This document shows, piece after piece, positions 28,101-43,100 of a stretch of DNA of 64,000 nt. A program made the position numbers and the translations under genes. Origin of the DNA: Epiperipatus broadwayi (taxonomy: Eukaryota > Onychophora > Udeonychophora > Euonychophora > Peripatidae); assembly GCA_028023455.1 (NCBI GenBank), contig JAQFVV010006197.1, forward strand, positions 16,427,254-16,491,253, in the 5' to 3' direction. The notes beneath the pieces are model-generated. The model was given only the letters and a program-made list of their open reading frames with translations. It made no database searches and was not told the origin of the DNA. Position 1 is the first letter of the stretch. Each line of letters starts with the position of its first letter.

Positions 28101-31100
28101 CATCTTGAAGTTTACATCAGCATGATTTAAGGAAAATAACTAGAACTGGGAATTCTCTAAGTTCAAACAAGCAAGTTCAGAGAAATCCAAAAAGTTAGCA
28201 AGAGTGAGTGAATGATTGACTTAACGACCTATTGACTTAGTGACTGCTTGACTGCCTGTGCTCGATTGAATGCCTATGCCCAATTGAATGCCTGTGCCCA
28301 ATCGAATTCCACTAAGCTGGTGAACAGCATTTAGCCCTCCTCATTAGAATCTCAATCTAGGTACGTCTCTGAAACACATTTAATTACCTAATTTTAGTGG
28401 ATTCATACAATGCATGAAGCATTCCTATGAAATCCGTTACTTAATCTCAAGAATTTATTTATTTTTAATTCAATTGATTATCTACTCTGGTTCAACATAC
28501 ACATAAAAAAAGAAAAGGTTTGATTATATAAGTTATTTTCCGATAATCAGATTCCATTTAAAATATTTTTTTAATTAAATTAGATATATTTTACCCCACC
28601 TGCATTAACATAAATTTTAACCAACTCTTTTGTTGAGTTGAAATATTTGATAATTAAAAAAAAAGAAGAAGAAACAAAATTACTTATCTATTAAAATGTA
28701 CTTGCCTTTAGGTTTTCCTTAAATTTAAAACAATGAGTTTGTAGAGAAAAATATCTAGTACAACTTTTGATTTAAAATTACCTATATGTTAGATTTTTAA
28801 ATATTACCATTTCCCTTTCTTTTCTCAAGCATTTAACAAACAAAAAAAAAATTATAAATACAAATTATGCATACACATCTTTGCGTTTATAAAAAAAAAA
28901 AAAAATGAACATAAATTAATAATAAAAATAAATTGTAAGTATATAGCTAATATGCTAATACTTCAAATTATAAGCCTCAACTATTGGCTTTTCTTGTGTG
29001 TGCGAGTATATGATACATCCACAGACATCTCTCACTTATTTTATAATCTGACTTGATTAAAATTTATATAGACGGCATTCACACATTTAATGGCTTTATT
29101 ACGTATTTTAGGCCATTTTCTTATGTAATATCATCTTATGCTTGGCCATACAAAGTGTGCCTGTCATAATATATTATAAATTATATTTCTTATATATTTT
29201 TTTAAAATTAAAGATGGCATATTGGGATTCTAAAAATATTAAACTAAATAAGAAACCAGTCCAAGATATTGAACTTTCCAATCATATGCAAAATCCTTTA
29301 TTAAAAATTAAAGCTCAAGATAAAAGAATAAAAAATAAATAATATTAAGTAGAAATACCAATAATGAACAAACATCATTTGTAATTTTAAATGTGCTTTG
29401 CAAAAAATTCACAAATTAAACTATTTTTGTTCCCTATTTTGACATCTTAACATTTATAGAAACAAAATTTAACCATATCAACATAAATATTTTCAAAAAA
29501 TTATTATTACATTAATAAATGAGACAAATACTTTAAATAGTGATAGTATACTTGTTCTAGTCTGATCAGAAAAATTAAGCAATATTAGATTTGTTTTAAA
29601 ATTGGAAGACTATCTGAAAATCCAAAGTGCTGCAGACCCACATGTCATGTGTGATTTAAGTGTCAATAAAACTTTCAAGAACTAAAGATTCCTGGATCAC
29701 CACTCAAGCTATCAGTTCTGATGCTCAAATGTTATGATTCTTTGCGCAACTAACCATCTAATAAAATAAAAATTATTATCTGACCAATAACAAATATTTA
29801 ATCAGATTAATAATATTTGTATTGTATAAGTTGAACATAGATTTTTACAAACTATTTCAATGATGTGGCACATATATACTGGACAAATAATAAAAGATGG
29901 AAACTAGTTTTCCATAAATATAAGAAAATATCTTTATTAATGACAATTAATACTGCAGTTAGATAGACTATCATGGATTATAAAACATAAGGATGCTTTT
30001 CACAATAGTATTAATGATTTTTTATTTTAATCATATGATAATATTTTAAAAATTCAATTAGATTTAAACTGGAGACATTTTTTCTGGATTATATTATTGT
30101 TTGTGAGCTAGTCTTCATGAAAGAAATGCATATTGGCATGTCAAAAAATTTATGCAGTGATCCAATACTTACTTACTGATGGCAAAGATTTTCCATTACA
30201 ATTTCCAACACAGATGATTTTTTTAAAAAATATAGAGAATTTTTATTTGTTAAAATCAGCATCCAAAGCTTTTATCATGTATAGATTAGATATAATAACT
30301 TTAGTAATAATTTAAAATTTTTTTGATATATTTAGTATAACTATTTTTTTTTTTTAAAAAGAAAAAATCCAATATACCTCTGACACATTCTTTCTGATTA
30401 TAATTGATAATATATTTAAATTAGTAAATTACGAAATGATAACTGGACAGTTAGACTGATAAAGTGATCATTATTTAAAGACACTTCTGACTTCACACTA
30501 GTAAAATAATTATTTTTAGAAAAATATAGATGACAAGCTGCATATGCTTGGTTGCCAGCAAGTGCATAATAAAGTAGTATTAAGTTTGTTTAAAAAATTG
30601 TGTATGTGAAGGGGGGGGGGGGAGGTAGTAAAGATCTTAATTAATTTGAATATCTTTAATGATTAATGATTATAAATCTTAGATGTTAAAAGTTTATATT
30701 ACTATGCAGTTTTTATAAAATATATTGACATTAATATAATTCAAATAATAATAAAAAAACTATTTACCAAAATCTTCTTCTGGAATAGCATATGCAGATT
30801 CACTTTCAGTAAAATAAGAATTTTCTTCTAATTTTTGTAATTGCTTTAAATATAAACAAACAAAACAATAATTCTATTTTATTATTTTCAATTTAAAAAA
30901 AAAAAAATTCAATTAATCATAAGAAAGATTTTTATTAGTGAATATTAAAAAATATATTATCAATATATATTCAATGAAATAAAAAAACAAAAGCAGTCAG
31001 TTCAAAAAAAAAACCATAAAAAAACTAATGTCTGACAATTACTAATAACTATTAAACTATACATTAAAAGTAAAAATTCACTACATAATCCTCTATTACA

Positions 31101-34100
31101 AGCTTGAGTTTAGAAACTTGAACATAATGCTATTATCTAGTAATGTGCTTATTCAAGCTTGCAGTGGATAAATCTGGAATAGAGTGAATTACTGGTACTA
31201 ATGCAAACATTAATAGTAACCAGAAAAAAATTACATGACATTTTATTTAGTATAATTATTTAACAACTCTTCACAAAATTTAAATTTAGTTTTAGAATTA
31301 ATTTTATAATAGTCATTATATATATATATATTATTTTAAATAAACTATTTATTTTATATAGTGCGATGTTTATAAACTGTAATATTAATAATCAGCATTG
31401 CTATTGCACATGCGCTTTGTACATTTTTAACAATAAATGAATATTCCCACTTCAAACACAAGATAAGTCTTTGGATTCATTCTACTATCTTTCCCAAAGA
31501 ACTTATCTTGTGTTTGAAGTGGGAGTATTCATTTATTGTTAAAAATCTACAAAGCGCATGTGCAATAGCTTAATGCTGATTATTAATATTATATATTATT
31601 TTAGTACATTTACATTTTTTAAAAAAAGTAAGTATTGTTCATGTTTATTAATTTAATAAAGAAATTACTTTTGATGCACTGGATTAATGATAAAAGAAAA
31701 ATTCAAATATAAAGAAATATATAGGTAAATAATTTATATTTTATTTAGTTTTTTCATTTTAAAATGCAGCAGCAAATATTAAGCATCACAAAAAAAATAT
31801 TAATATACCAGAACTAAAAACTTCATAGTTAATTTGAATTGTTGTCAAAATCAATGATTCAAAGATAAATAAATAATTACGCTGTATAAAAAATATATAT
31901 ATACAAATAATATTTTTCATCTAGTTTTCATTGATTTAGTATTTTTCTAAACTTTTTATGCATTTTGAATTCAAATCATTTAATAAGCATAATTTTTTTT
32001 TATAATTTTTTTTTTAATAATGGTTACTAAGACAATTCTAAATATATAAGTTGATTCAAATACTTCAAACCAGTGGATCTCAGCTTTTTTAAGCCAGGGC
32101 ATATTTATTTACTGCTTAGTTTATAATATATTTATGGACTCTTTTTCAAGTATACAGTGTACTTAAGGACTGCTAATATTTTGATGGAATGGATCATATT
32201 TAAAATAAAAATAGTTTATTTCCAAGTTGGGTCTGTATTATTATAATATGCAATATTTCACTATTAAGAATGAAAAATGCATTATACTAAAAAAAGACAG
32301 AAATAAAATATATATATATACAACAGATGGGATTTAAAGCCACACACACATATATACATGGCTACTTGTTAATGCATCCAAATTTCAACAGATGGGTTTT
32401 TAGATTCCTATGCTGACTTGAGAATGTCATAGTATTTCTATTTAAAAGAACATTTCTGATCAATGGTTCACACAAGGATTATATAGTAAACCAATTTATT
32501 TATAATTCATAGATTGTTCCATGTGAGATTAAATCCTATACTTCATCTTATCAGTTTGCATATACAAATTCTAGCAAAGTGTCAATGACCAAATAGTCTC
32601 ACAAATATAGAAAATAGATGACCAAATATAGAGTAAAAAAATAAAGATTCAATAATAATAACATTAAATAATAAAATAAATTATAATAAATTAAGCAATA
32701 TGATGGATAATACTCTTATTATTACAAATAGATATAATATATGAAACTAATATCAAAATTGGAAAGGAATAAAAGTCCTTATGCTACTCTTCCACAATAT
32801 AATAATCAGAAAATAATAATAATTCTTTACAACAGCTATAAAATCAAATAATAATTTTATACATAAAAAGCTTTTTTCAGCACCTGCTTTGGTGCCTTTT
32901 TCAAATGTTATTAATCTATTTTATGTTAATGAATCACCTGATATAAAACCATCCAGTGTCCAATAATGGAATTAAAACAAACAATAATAATATGAATAAT
33001 TAAAACAAATCAAAACCCTCATATATAAATTGAATAATTATAAAATAATTGACTATATCATAACAATATGTTAAACAATATTACATGCATTTTTTTTTAT
33101 TTTTATACAATTATATATATATATATCATCTTATATAATTTTCCATTCATTTTTAATCAACCAATTATTAATCAAATTTGTAGAAGTCTTATAAATATTC
33201 ATACAATTAATCAAACTATTTTTAATATAATACGTTTCATATATTTGTCTTCTTTTTGAATCTTTGATCAAATTTAAATATTTAATACTTTTTGTAGGAT
33301 CTATTCTATGGCCATATTTCAAGTAGTGGATATATAATGCAGACCTATCATCTCTTCTTTAAATACCATTGTTATGTTCTTTGGCTTTTACCTCTAATTG
33401 TTTTCCAGTATGCCCAAAGTAAATCATTTTACAAATTTCACATGTAATTTTATATACAATTCACTTTTTTGAACTGTAAACCATTCCTTAACCTATAATT
33501 GCCTGTTAATTGATCAAGATTTTTACTATTTGACCAGCCAATATTTATATTTTCATCAATATAATTTTTATTATACCTTAAAGTATTATAAATCCTAGGA
33601 TAATACAAAAATTTAATCCATTTCTTACTTGTTTCATTATTACCATTATCAATACCATTATTCTCAAAAATTTTAGCATCTACCATAGATTTTTTAGAAC
33701 TAAAAAATATATTGCTAATAGTTTTATGATTATATCCATAATCTTTATATAATTTAATACATTGATTCTTTTGCAATTGAGCTACACTTTCATCTATATT
33801 GTATTTATCATTCCTATATTTAAAATTTTTAATTACTGCTAATTTTTGTGCCCACACTTGTTGTGAAACTACATGAATAATTTTTCTTAATTTATATTCT
33901 TTAATCAAATGTTTTATAATAATTTTATTATCGTTATCTATATTAATTTCTATATCTAATATATTATTCATTATCATCAACATATCTAGAATAATATATT
34001 ATTTCTTGACTAATTACTCTTTTTTTTAATTACAATATTTTCTAATTCATTTATAAATATTGATGATATTAAATCACTAATTGCACAACCCATACCTCAT

Positions 34101-37100
34101 TTATATTCCAAAATTCACTATTATATTTAAAATATAAACTATTGTGTATTAATTTTAAACACTCTTCAATAATATTTGTTATGTTTATATCGTTTATATA
34201 TTTACTTAAATCTTTTATTAATATATCTATACTTTTAAGCCTTGGAATACTTGGATACATTTTTTCAATATCCATTGTAAAAATACTTTAACGATTCCTA
34301 TTTAATTTTATACGATTTCTTTGGGCATACTGGAAAACAATTAGAGGTAAGAGCTAAAGAACATAACAATACTATTAAAAGAAGAGATGATAGGTCTGCA
34401 TTATATATTCTACTTGAAATATGGCCATAGAATAGATGCTACAAAAGTATTAAATATTTAAATTTGATCAAAGATCAAAAAAAAAAAAGACAAATATATG
34501 AAACATATTATATTAAAAATAATTTCACTATTTGTATGAATAATTTATAAGACTTCTACAAATTTGGTTAATAATTAGTTGACTAAAAATGAATGGAAAA
34601 TTATATAAGATGATATATATAATTATATAAAAACAATAAAAAAAATGCATGTAATATTGTTTAACATATTGTTATGATATAGTCAATTATTTTGTAATTA
34701 TTCAATTTATATATGAGGGTTTTGGTTTGTTTTAATTATTTATATTATTATTGTTTGTTTTAATTCCATTATTGGGCATTGGATGTTTTTATGTCAGGTG
34801 ATTCGTTAACGTTAAATAGATTAGTAACATTTGAAAAGGGCACCAAAGCAGCGGCTGAAAAAAGCTTTTTATGTATAAAATTATTATTTGATTATATAGC
34901 TGTTGTAAAGAATTATTTTCTGATTAATATATGAAACAAATCAATATACATTAATTTCTCAGGAAAATGAAGTCCAAAATATAATAATTAATTATTTTCA
35001 TTAATTTCAGTAACACATTTTGAAGTACTAGTTTGATGTATCATGATTTCCTGATATTTATATATAATTTCCTATTCCAGACAATAATGATTGTTAATGC
35101 ATAGAAAAATATATAAATAAACAGAAAAAAATATTTTTTAAAAGAGAAAAACAAAAATTGAGAAATGATAATGTAACATTAAAGATTTCAAACTTTAAAG
35201 ATTTAAAATAAAATTAATAAAAGTGTTCTAGATCTTTTGGAATAAATACCCAACAAATGCCTATTCTCACCTTAAGATTTTTAAATTGTCTGTGTATTTA
35301 TAAATGTTCATATAAATAGTTTTTATTTTATTGGTAGTAGTAGGGCATGATATTTAAAGGTCAAAAGAAAATTGAGATAAATCAAACTATTATACTGAAA
35401 TCCTTAAATAAGTGAATAATTATATATTACCCTTTATTTTTCTGAAAAATAACCATTTGATATATAACCATTTGTTTTATATTACATATCTGTGGAATTT
35501 ATGAAAATAATGTTACTTGTTACATTGTTTAATTTGTTATAATTTCTTTGATTAATTAAATAGTATCGTTAAACTAATTTACAAGTTTCATTGAATGTTT
35601 GTTTTTCTTACACTTTTATGTTTTTCAATATCTCTTATTTATATATATTTAAATATTTCAGCATGTGAAATATCTGTTGAATTTTCATATTATGAAAATC
35701 AGTCACATGTCAGTAGACAGTAATCAATAAAAACAGCAAACTGTAAATGCTTTCCAGATTCAAAACTGTATGCTTTTAAATACAATCTCTTGGTATTATA
35801 TAAAGACTAAAGCATTACAGTATTTATTTACAATTTAAGGAAAGAAAGCTAACAACCTTTTATAATTTCTTATAAATAATGGACTGTTCCACATATCAGT
35901 TAGATATTATAAATTAATAATTTTTAACAGATGTAAATGTTTTCTGCATTGTTTAAATATTTCAATATGTGGAAATATTTATAAAATTTTCATATTATAA
36001 AAATCACTGTCAGATGTCAATAGATAGTAATTAATCAAAATAGCAAACTATAAATGTTTTCTGCATTCAAAAGTATACGCTGTTAAATGCAATCTCTTTG
36101 ATTAAAGTGCCACACTATTTACTTACATATTGAAATATTTAAACATTTAACATCTGACTGATAGGTGGAACAGTATTATTTATAAGAAATTCTGAAAGGT
36201 CATTAGCTTTCTTTCCATAAATCATAAATAAATATTGTAATGCTTTAATCTTTATATAATACCAAGAGATTGTATTTAAAAGTGTACATTTTTGAATGCA
36301 GCAAGCATTTACAATTTGTTATTTTCATTGTCTATTGACATCTGATGATGATTTTTATAATACAAAAATTCAACAAATATTTCCATATATTTAAATCTGT
36401 TAAAAATTACCAATATATATATATATATTATGTCATAGTCAATGAAGTATCATGTTTTGAAAACTTTGTTAAAACTTGGGATATGCAAAATGAAAGGAAG
36501 CAGTGGCAACCTCATGAATGGACAGTAATTAATCCATAAAATTACAAATAAACTGGTTTTACTGTATAATCCTTTTGTGAAACATCAGGTATAAAGATTA
36601 TATAAATATGAAATATTAAAATAGTTTAAGCTAGCTAGCATGTATTAAAATTTTTGGTATATTAGAATGTATCCACATAATGCATGATTACTTGTAACCC
36701 TGATATTATATATGTATATGAAGTATATTATCACACTTCCCCCTTTCCCAATTTGTTATATTTTTGGTATATCAATATGCATTCAAACATAAAAGTGGTT
36801 CCTTGTCATCTTGTAAGTACATATATGCGTGGGTGAGGTATATTTATGACATCCAGGTAAAAAATTATTGCTTAAAATATAAACAAATATGTGATCAAAA
36901 AAAAAATCAAAAATTAAACAAACATTGACTTACTTCTAATATTTTCTGATTAATTTCACTATCAACTTCACATGAATTATCAAAGACTTTTTCAAATTCG
37001 TCATCTCTAAAATTGTCATCAATATTATCAAACATATCTGTAATGTCTTTTGCTTCTTTTAATTCATCATCAGTATAAGCAGACTAAATGAAATGAAAAA

Positions 37101-40100
37101 TGTAAAAAAAAAAAAAATAGTTTAGTTATGATATATATTTATATGAATATATATGCACAACTTTTATTTTTAAATGTCTTTATATGCATATATATTATAT
37201 ATACATGTTATGTGTGTGTTACACAAATGTATATACAAACATACACATCAACACAAAAAAGCAAGCACAGTTGCATATATAGACATGCTCAAAATAACAG
37301 CATGGATATAAATTTAGGGGATATAATATTTTTCTTTATAAAGAAAAAAACGGTGTATTTTTTTCATTAATTTATTTATAAAAACTGTACAAAATACATT
37401 TTAATAGAAAATGAAAATTATCTACAAAATTTAAAGTCTGCATTTTTTTATTCTTTTACTTAAAAAATAAATTATGTAGCACTATTTCAGTATTAATAAA
37501 ATTTTAAAAAACAAAATTTTTTAGTTGATTTCTCAGAAACAATATTGCAGTCATATTGCAGGTTATTCGACTTTTGGGCTGTTCTATTCATAGCTTAACT
37601 TTTTGTATATTTTAATATTTTTACTATCAAAGATAAATTTATATCTGATAAATCAGATTACAGTTTCAACAGCATACTTTTTCTTTTCTTTTTTGCCAGA
37701 TGATAGTTGCTTAATAAATTTCTATTCAATACTGTCCTATCCAATATCCCTCTACTAGTATTAAGTTTCACTGAAGAAAGCCATAAACTTGCAACTAGCT
37801 ATGGATATTGGATAGAACAGCATTGAATAAGAATTTATCAACTACTATCATCCAGTACCTATTAGTTATTAAAGATTACAGTAAGTGGCATAGGTGCAGA
37901 AAAGGAAAAAAACATCTGACTGGTAAGATCTTCAATCACATTAAAAATATATAAAAAGTAAGAGAACAATTTCAATTACACATTTTGGAAATTTTTATAT
38001 CAAAATCCAGTGTGTTTGTAATCTCTTCATGAATGACAAAATTTTAATCATTAAAAGTATAGTATAGTATGAAGTTTTTTTTCTATTAATTCTCATATTG
38101 CATTTTAGCAAAATCTTTCTATTCTATAATATGAAATTAAAGAAAGGCTAAACTTATGTCAGGCTTTATATTTATTATCAATTTTAAAAAGTCAATTTTT
38201 CTTAGACTATCAGCCAGTTTGGGTCTAATTAAGCTGATTGGTTATTTGAATAGTCAGATTTTCAATAATAATAAACAGAAGAAAAAAAAAATTCATAAAT
38301 TTTGATTAAATATTCCTTTCAAATATTTGTTAAACTTAACAAAAGTTATTGTAGTCATTATTATTTTATTACAGTTATCCAGAGTTCTATTATTTAGAGT
38401 TAAGCCAAAATTATTATTATGATTTCCTTTCAACAGATGGAATTTTGGCAAGTAAACATATTGTAACGGGCACATAAGTATGTTACATTATTTTTTATTA
38501 GTAAACATAAAAAAAAAAAAGTTTGCCAATAAAAATTTCTTTTTTTAAGAATTAAAAACTGAAAATTAAAAAATCATCTTAAACTCGCATATATATAAAA
38601 TCGCACAGATAAATAATTATTAAAATAAAACTTTATTAAAAAAAGAGTAGTTTAAAACTAAATTTTCAGAAAAGATTTAGAGATAAAAATATATGTTTAA
38701 GTTTGAAAACAAATTAATTAATCTTTTGTAAAATGGAAATGATTATTTTAATTAGTAAACTAGCCTTTGGGCATTTAAAAGTATAAGCATCGGTCAGATA
38801 GGAAAACAATAGAAACTTTTAGCAAATGAAAGAAATCCATCGGGAAATCGGACCTCAATGAAAAGGTTTTCACCATCATGACGTAATGTTGAGTTAATCC
38901 ACAAAATTATTATGAAAGGAAAGGTTTGAAAATAAAAGAGTTAATTAGTTATTACGATGTGACTATATGTGTTAGTGTGGAGTTGAAGGAGAAGGGATTG
39001 AAAAGACACACTCTTCAATCCCTTCAGTTTTGTTAAAAAAAAAAGAGAAATGACATCGGTTTTTTTTTCTACATTAAGGACCAACTAAACTAAAAGACCT
39101 CCGGATAAATAAATAAAAAACAACGGCTAACTCAACCAATCTTTTAGGACGGCATGGGAATTCATGTTCAAATGGCAAGCAACAGATAAAGATGAACTGT
39201 TTTAAACCGTAAGAACTTTATAATTAAGGAACATTAAATTAAAAACTTTCCGTATTTAAAATAATTAAGAAATAGAATCCTATCTGACCAACGTTATTTA
39301 TTAATTAGCTATAATTTTATTTAATGTATTTCTTTTGTAAAATCATTTCCATTTATTTATTTATTTGTTCTTTAAGTTTTATTATGATTTCTGTTTTTCA
39401 TTAAACTAGTTATATAAATATTAAACTTAAGTCGGGCGTGAATGGCTATATAGATTTGTAAAGTTATATTAGGGGAGGGTAATCTTAGGTTATTCGTTTC
39501 GTAGTTGAATTAGGTCAATGGATTGGATATATTGGTGTAATTAGTAGAGGTAGTACAAGATTCGCTATGGGCAGAATCGCTATTATACGCCGCACACACT
39601 CATTTTGCCTATGGGAGGAATTATAAGACGGAGACTGCAGTTCCTCCCTATGGAGTTTTTTTTTTATTGCTCTCATCGTCAGATAGATGTAATATTCCTA
39701 TCTGACGAGAAGCAGTTTCTTCTCTTAACCTAATTGTGCTGCCGTATTCGTATTACATTGAACACATCGATATATCAGATGGATTAAGTTTGGTTTGACT
39801 GCGAACCTTTGGCCTAAGGTTAAACAAGGATTGAATATTTTCTTTTCAAATGCAAATCTATTTAGTCTATTCATACTCGACACTCTAAATAAAGATGCAT
39901 TAAATTTAAGTTGGGTATAGACGTTTGCATGGGTTCATTACTGGTTGATTATGTTTTTGGTTTTCATATTCAGTCAAAATATATATAGATATTCGGTAAA
40001 TACTGATACTTTACAGTGAGTATCTAAAATGTATTTATTCGGATGTCTTTTAAGTTATTGGTGTTAATGCAAGCATCTTATGGTGAATGCTATTGGGTTA

Positions 40101-43100
40101 CTTATAAATTTCCCTCTGCAATTGACGGTATCAATGATTTTGTATTTTGATCGTTTATGTTTATTTTGAAATGTTTTTGACCGTGGAATCTATGTAACCG
40201 ATCTATACTCAACATTTTTAAACAAATCTGTGCGAACTAATAATAGTATGAAATTTAAAATGTAAATTAAAAATCTAAAATAAAAGTAAAAATAATGTTA
40301 AATGTTAAAGTAGATATATTAAAATAATAATGTTAAATCTTATATATATATGTGCGTAAATAAATTTTTGTATGTTAATTACTGGCAGTGCCTTATTTTA
40401 TTTATTTTTTAATATTGAAATATAATTAGATAAGATATTATATTATTAAATCTCTGCTACTCCCTGAGCTAGTGACTTGGGCTAACGACCGGATATGAAA
40501 ATATATTTATTAAAATAAAAAAAATAAATTTTTTTTTTTTTTGACTTACGTATCTGCCTACTTTATAAATTTTTCTAGGTTCAAATGCCTAGATGGCGCC
40601 CTGTAGTGCAGATCACGTTAAGCTCACTTTCTCCGGATCGTTACAATATGGATATTTAAAATTTTCATTTTTAATTAGCATGAAAGATGATGTTAAAGGT
40701 CTTGAACAGTGTATTTACAAAATACAAGATAAGGTTTAAAAAAGAAAGAATAACAAGAGATGCAATTGGTATATTAAGAACTACTTTTAAAAGATATAAT
40801 ATTTCTTTAATAGATTTTAAAAAGTTATTTGTTAAAGTGAACTGGATTATTTTTTAATATGTTTTGGGGGGAGAAAAGAATATATTAGATGTTTGTTAGA
40901 AAATTCGTACATGAATCAGAAGATATAATATGAAAAAATGTAAACAGAAACATTTAAATATCTCCTATTTTGTTAAAATATATTTAATAAGGTGGTTAAC
41001 TGAGTGATACATTTAATAATGATGAAGTTAATAGTGGCAGTGGAAGAGTTGGTTCTCTTCCCGTTGATATGACAATACTATGTATTTGCAGATAGTGAGA
41101 ATAAATTTAATAAAATGTTATAGAAAAATTATAGAACTTGTAAAAGATTTAGAGTGAAAATAAATGTAATAATAAACCAATGAAAATATGTAAGATGGAC
41201 ATATTAAGAGTAACCATTGGACAGAAATGTACTGAGCCATTACATATTTATAACTATTTGTAAAATTAGATAACTGACAATGGAAGTAATGATTAAGAAA
41301 TTATAAAGTGAGAATTGTAATGGCTACACAGGCTTTTAACAAGGAGATTATTTTGTGATGTTTTGAAATTATATTTAAAAAGCCTGTAAAATATTTTAAG
41401 TGTGGCTTTATATAGAGCAAAAACTTGGAAAATTAGAAAAAAATACTTTAATAGAACGAAGAGATTAAAAATGTGTATTTGGAAAAGAATGAAAATGATA
41501 GATTAAAAAGATAGACTAGCAATAAAAAAAATAAAAGTGAAAAAAAATTATATACTGAGGAAATTATGATGAAAAAGAAAAATGCTATTGGATACATACT
41601 TTGAGGTGAAGAAATTATACAAAATATTTTGGAGATCATGAACAGTAAAAAAAAAAAAATTGCTAGATAATCTTTAAAAAAACAAAACAAATAGGACTAG
41701 GAATAAAATGCTTAAAAAAGCATTTTAGTTTGGTACTCAAAACATGGCTTTTGGAGAAAACTAATAACAATAATATATATTTGTCCTTACATAAATTTAA
41801 TAAATTAAATTAAATTAATAGATAATAAGTTTTTTTCTCTCTCTCTCTTTCTAACAGTAACAGCATAATATAGCAATAAATTCACAGAGAAAATAAATTC
41901 TCAAAAATATACATATAAATTATAAGATTTTTGGTGGGCTTATAAATATTGAATATATTGAACATTGACTATTCCTGTTTTTTATTTTTAGTTTCACCTA
42001 TGACATAATTAAACTGACAACCAATTAAAAACTAGAACAGCAACCTAAACCCACCATTCACACACATATATAATATTAATGTTTGAACTATCTTCCTTAT
42101 TTAAAATCTAGAGAATAAACTAAAATGGAATCTACTTTTAATTTATAGGGATTAAAGAAATAAATACTTTTTGTTGAATGATGTTTGTTTAGGTTGCCAT
42201 TCCAGTTTTTAATAAGTTGTGTGCTTAATTGCATCATAGCTGAGCTAAAAATAAAAAATACATGAAATCTCATTAAAAAATTTTCATTACATATATATTG
42301 CAGTGAAGGTTTTCATTGTTAATAGTTTAACACAAATTTTGAGAATACTATGTAATTCATCTATGGTAGAGAGAATTTTCATGTCCAGAACCAAATATAT
42401 CAAGTTGTTACATGTCTTTAAAAAGATTCTGATCTGTTTTTTTTATATGATTGATAAATCTATGGCTGATAAAAGTAAGTAAAATATAAATTCATTTTGT
42501 CAACTACTTTTTTATTATACCTCTAAGCAATCGTAACATATACTCATTCTTTTATTGATGTTTTTGAATATAAACCAATTTGGTATAAAAAAATAAAGTA
42601 TTGTTAATAATTAAATCTTACTGATATTCTTTATTATTTTTAATATGTAATTAAAATCTTATGCTTAATGATTGAATTATACTTAACAAATTAAAAAATT
42701 TAACTTATATAATAATGCTTAGATTCTAGTTCAAAATCTTGTAACTGGAAAGTATGAATATGGCAATGATATGAGATTTTCTCTCATTCCTCTCAATAAT
42801 ATTTATAAGATGAAACACAATTTACCAAAAGGAAGAGCTAAGATCATAGTTGCAGTAAATCATATTTTCCAAGCCACTTTTGCACAGTAGAGTTGTACTG
42901 CAACAGGAATGATATCATGTCATGTTTGACAAATCATATTTTTTTCAATGGAAACATATACTGCAAACTTTTCAAGTTGATGTCTGAATACATGTTTCTG
43001 AAATCATGTTTGAAATACATCCAACTATTATCATACCTCTATGATATGCTTAATAGTTAATAGCAATGACTAATACCAAGATTTACTATATTCATCTTAA

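Larger units (their letters stand above)
32803..34932 (-). pseudogene. Penelope-like retroelement with inverted duplicate of its 3' end
   Basis: Read leftward. 34,275-34,069 encodes [20 protein letters not shown] (RT). Near 33,980 the frame reads YSRYVDDNE, the RT catalytic YVDD. 33,983-33,450 encodes the following thumb region. 33,450-33,131 encodes a GIY-YIG-type endonuclease ([18 protein letters not shown], then [13 protein letters not shown] and a conserved glutamate in [10 protein letters not shown]). Frameshifts and stops interrupt it. The segment 32,803-33,420 is repeated in inverted orientation at 34,320-34,932, about 90% alike by eye, so the RT core sits between two inverted copies of the endonuclease end plus 3' region. 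Penelope-like elements often have such LTR-like or inverted partial duplications. The 5' part of the RT is missing. It lies in helicase intron 2. Confidence 0.85.

Noticed and set aside
29142-29342. 66-codon lysine-rich ORF
   Set aside because: Simple composition, no homology recognised, no supporting splice sites.
37128-37370. 80-codon ORF rich in Tyr and Ile
   Set aside because: Runs through AT/TATG microsatellite sequence.
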